Below are positions 6,069 to 6,724 of a stretch of 6,724 nucleotides of DNA, one piece after another. Where the stretch lies: positions 1 to 6,724 of the forward strand of contig VERK01000124.1 of the NCBI GenBank assembly GCA_018882725.1. Reading direction: 5' to 3'. A model generated the notes under the pieces. It worked only from the letters and a program-made list of their open reading frames with translations, was not told where the DNA came from and made no database searches. A program made the translations under genes and the position numbers. This DNA comes from Actinomycetota bacterium. Its GTDB lineage: Bacteria; Actinomycetota; Acidimicrobiia; Acidimicrobiales; Ilumatobacteraceae. How positions within the stretch are numbered: the stretch's first letter is position 1; every line of letters begins with the position of its first letter.

Positions 6069-6074
6069 ACAATA
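6069..6074 (-). promoter_or_regulatory. Putative -10 element of the membrane protein gene, leaderless
   Basis: Seen: the minus strand reads TATTGT (TANNNT) and its last T lies 6 nt before GTG 6062, so the expected transcription start is the G of the start codon. No Shine-Dalgarno sequence is present. The element lies across a 5-bp inverted repeat, ACCGT (6063-6067) and ACGGT (6074-6078). No clear -35 is visible. Confidence 0.55.
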
Positions 6075-6075
6075 C

Positions 6076-6097
6076 GGTTCACCTGCGTAGGCTCACC
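6076..6097 (+). repeat. Short direct repeat GGTTCACC / GGCTCACC in the divergent promoter region
   Basis: Seen: GGTTCACC (6076-6083) and GGCTCACC (6090-6097) match at 7 of 8 positions and start 14 bp apart. The second copy overlaps the lipoprotein -10 element (6088-6093) and the first lies between the two -10 elements. Inference: they could be half-sites for a regulator controlling one or both genes; with only two copies this may be chance. Confidence 0.3.
6088..6093 (+). promoter_or_regulatory. Putative -10 element of the lipoprotein gene, leaderless
   Basis: Seen: TAGGCT (TANNNT) ends 6 nt before GTG 6100, the same spacing as the opposite promoter, so transcription should begin at the G of the start codon. 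No ribosome binding site is present. Its TAG is also the in-frame stop upstream of the lipoprotein frame (6088-6090), which fixes the reading frame's upstream limit. A weak -35 candidate is GTCACA at 6066-6071. Confidence 0.55.
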
Positions 6098-6099
6098 AT

Positions 6100-6724
6100 G
6101 TGAACGTTCGGACTCACGGCACACGGCTGACAAGGCGCAGTCTCGGTCGCGGTGCCGTCGTTGGTGTCGTGATCGGACTGACCGCACTCGGTGGATGCAT
6201 CACGGGTGAACGTCCGCGACTCGTCACCGACGACACCATCCCCTCGATCGACGATGCGGCGATCAGTGCGGTGGTCGATGTCCTGGCCTCCGGTTTCACT
6301 TCCGATTCGGAATTAACCTCGTTCCGGGTCGACTATTCGGTCACCACGAAGTTCGGTGGGCAGTCCACCACCGGCTCGATCTCGGTCGACCGCGCATTGG
6401 GCACCAGCCTTCAGATCGCCGAGGTGCGATTCGTGTTCGCGGCCGATGGTTCGACGGCCACCTGTTCGACGATCACGAGCGAGTGCCGCCCCGGCATCGA
6501 CGAGACACGAGTGGCCGACCGCATGGTCAACTCGCGCATCTTCCAGAGCGCCGTGATCGATCGACTCGAGCAAGATGCCATCGTGGCGGTGGGCGACTCT
6601 CAGTCGTCGAGCCGCACCATCGCCGATCGCCCGGCGACGTGTGCGACCGTCCCCGTGGTCGATTCGACCGGCATCACGCGTGAGAAGTCGTACTGCGCGT
6701 TCGATGGCTTGGGCGTGCTTGCGT
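6100..6724 (+). CDS. Secreted lipoprotein with twin-arginine-type signal, C-terminus cut off by window edge
   Basis: Seen: the frame is open from GTG 6100 to the right edge, 208 codons. The N-terminus MNVRTHGTRLTRRSLGRGA carries a twin-arginine-like TRRSLG (11-16), a hydrophobic stretch to residue 30 and a lipobox LGGC with lipidated C33. GTG 6100 is the only upstream start because TAG 6088-6090 closes the frame. The mature part is Thr/Ser/Asp rich, with beta-like stretches (FRVDYSVTTKFGG at 88-100) and two cysteine pairs, C122/C129 and C181/C199, the last in KSYCAFDGLGVLA. Known: Cys pairs ahead of a C..D..GvL ending recur in actinobacterial lipoproteins, some resembling the LppX/LprG fold; that link is weak here. 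Inference: exported folded by Tat, lipid-anchored, facing outside, with two disulfides. Residue 72 uses TTA (6313-6315), the only in-frame TTA I noticed. It is divergent from the membrane protein gene. Function unknown. Confidence 0.8.
   Translation, partial: MNVRTHGTRLTRRSLGRGAVVGVVIGLTALGGCITGERPRLVTDDTIPSIDDAAISAVVDVLASGFTSDSELTSFRVDYSVTTKFGGQSTTGSISVDRALGTSLQIAEVRFVFAADGSTATCSTITSECRPGIDETRVADRMVNSRIFQSAVIDRLEQDAIVAVGDSQSSSRTIADRPATCATVPVVDSTGITREKSYCAFDGLGVLA

Noticed and set aside
5316..6209. 297-residue plus-strand open frame opposite the membrane protein
   Set aside because: The composition (His, Arg, Asp, Glu, Thr rich without any hydrophobic core) is that of an antisense shadow, while the opposite strand gives a coherent eight-helix protein with a proper start and promoter.
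1..6724. Mobile element, phage, CRISPR, defence system or tRNA/rRNA genes
   Set aside because: No transposase, integrase, terminal repeats, repeat-spacer array, nuclease or helicase genes or RNA folds were found; the window reads as ordinary metabolic chromosome.

Overview
The window is a gene-dense, high-GC segment that looks like an actinobacterial chromosome. The gene content (an F420-type luciferase-like oxidoreductase, a TesB-like thioesterase, a CaiB/BaiF CoA-transferase), the use of GTG and TTG starts, the strong preference for C/G-ending codons and the apparent leaderless promoters fit Actinomycetota, and the mix is reminiscent of Acidimicrobiia. That placement is inference. No RNA gene, CRISPR array, insertion sequence or phage gene was found, and no stretch longer than 37 bases between genes is unexplained.

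Layout. Positions 1-304 (-) hold the first ~101 residues of a luciferase-like (LLM) oxidoreductase, running off the left edge. Positions 320-1159 (-) hold a TesB-like acyl-CoA thioesterase 15 nt upstream of it, so the two look like one leftward operon. A 36-bp divergent intergenic region separates these from a rightward operon: amidase (1196-2620), a DHA2-like MFS transporter (2617-3981, overlapping by 4 nt) and a class III CoA-transferase (4011-5198, joined by an unusual chain of overlapping ATGA stop/start signals). The CoA-transferase abuts, with zero spacing, a convergent gene for an unknown eight-helix membrane protein (5199-6062, -). A 37-bp divergent region then leads to a Tat-type lipoprotein precursor (6100 to the right edge, +, partial).

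How the genes may work together. Amidase, transporter, CoA-transferase, thioesterase and LLM oxidoreductase form a plausible small catabolic unit: an amide is hydrolysed to a carboxylate, the acid is loaded onto CoA, the CoA ester can be cleaved again, and a flavin- or F420-dependent redox step is encoded alongside. The substrate cannot be read from the sequence. The membrane protein and the lipoprotein look like a separate transcription unit pair.

The most distinctive features are regulatory. Both divergent intergenic regions are only 36-37 bp long and each carries two back-to-back TANNNT -10 elements 6-8 nt from the start codons, which predicts overlapping, mutually exclusive leaderless promoters. 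The MFS/CoA-transferase junction carries a daisy chain of four ATGA overlaps. I saw no convincing defence system or other wholly new machinery.
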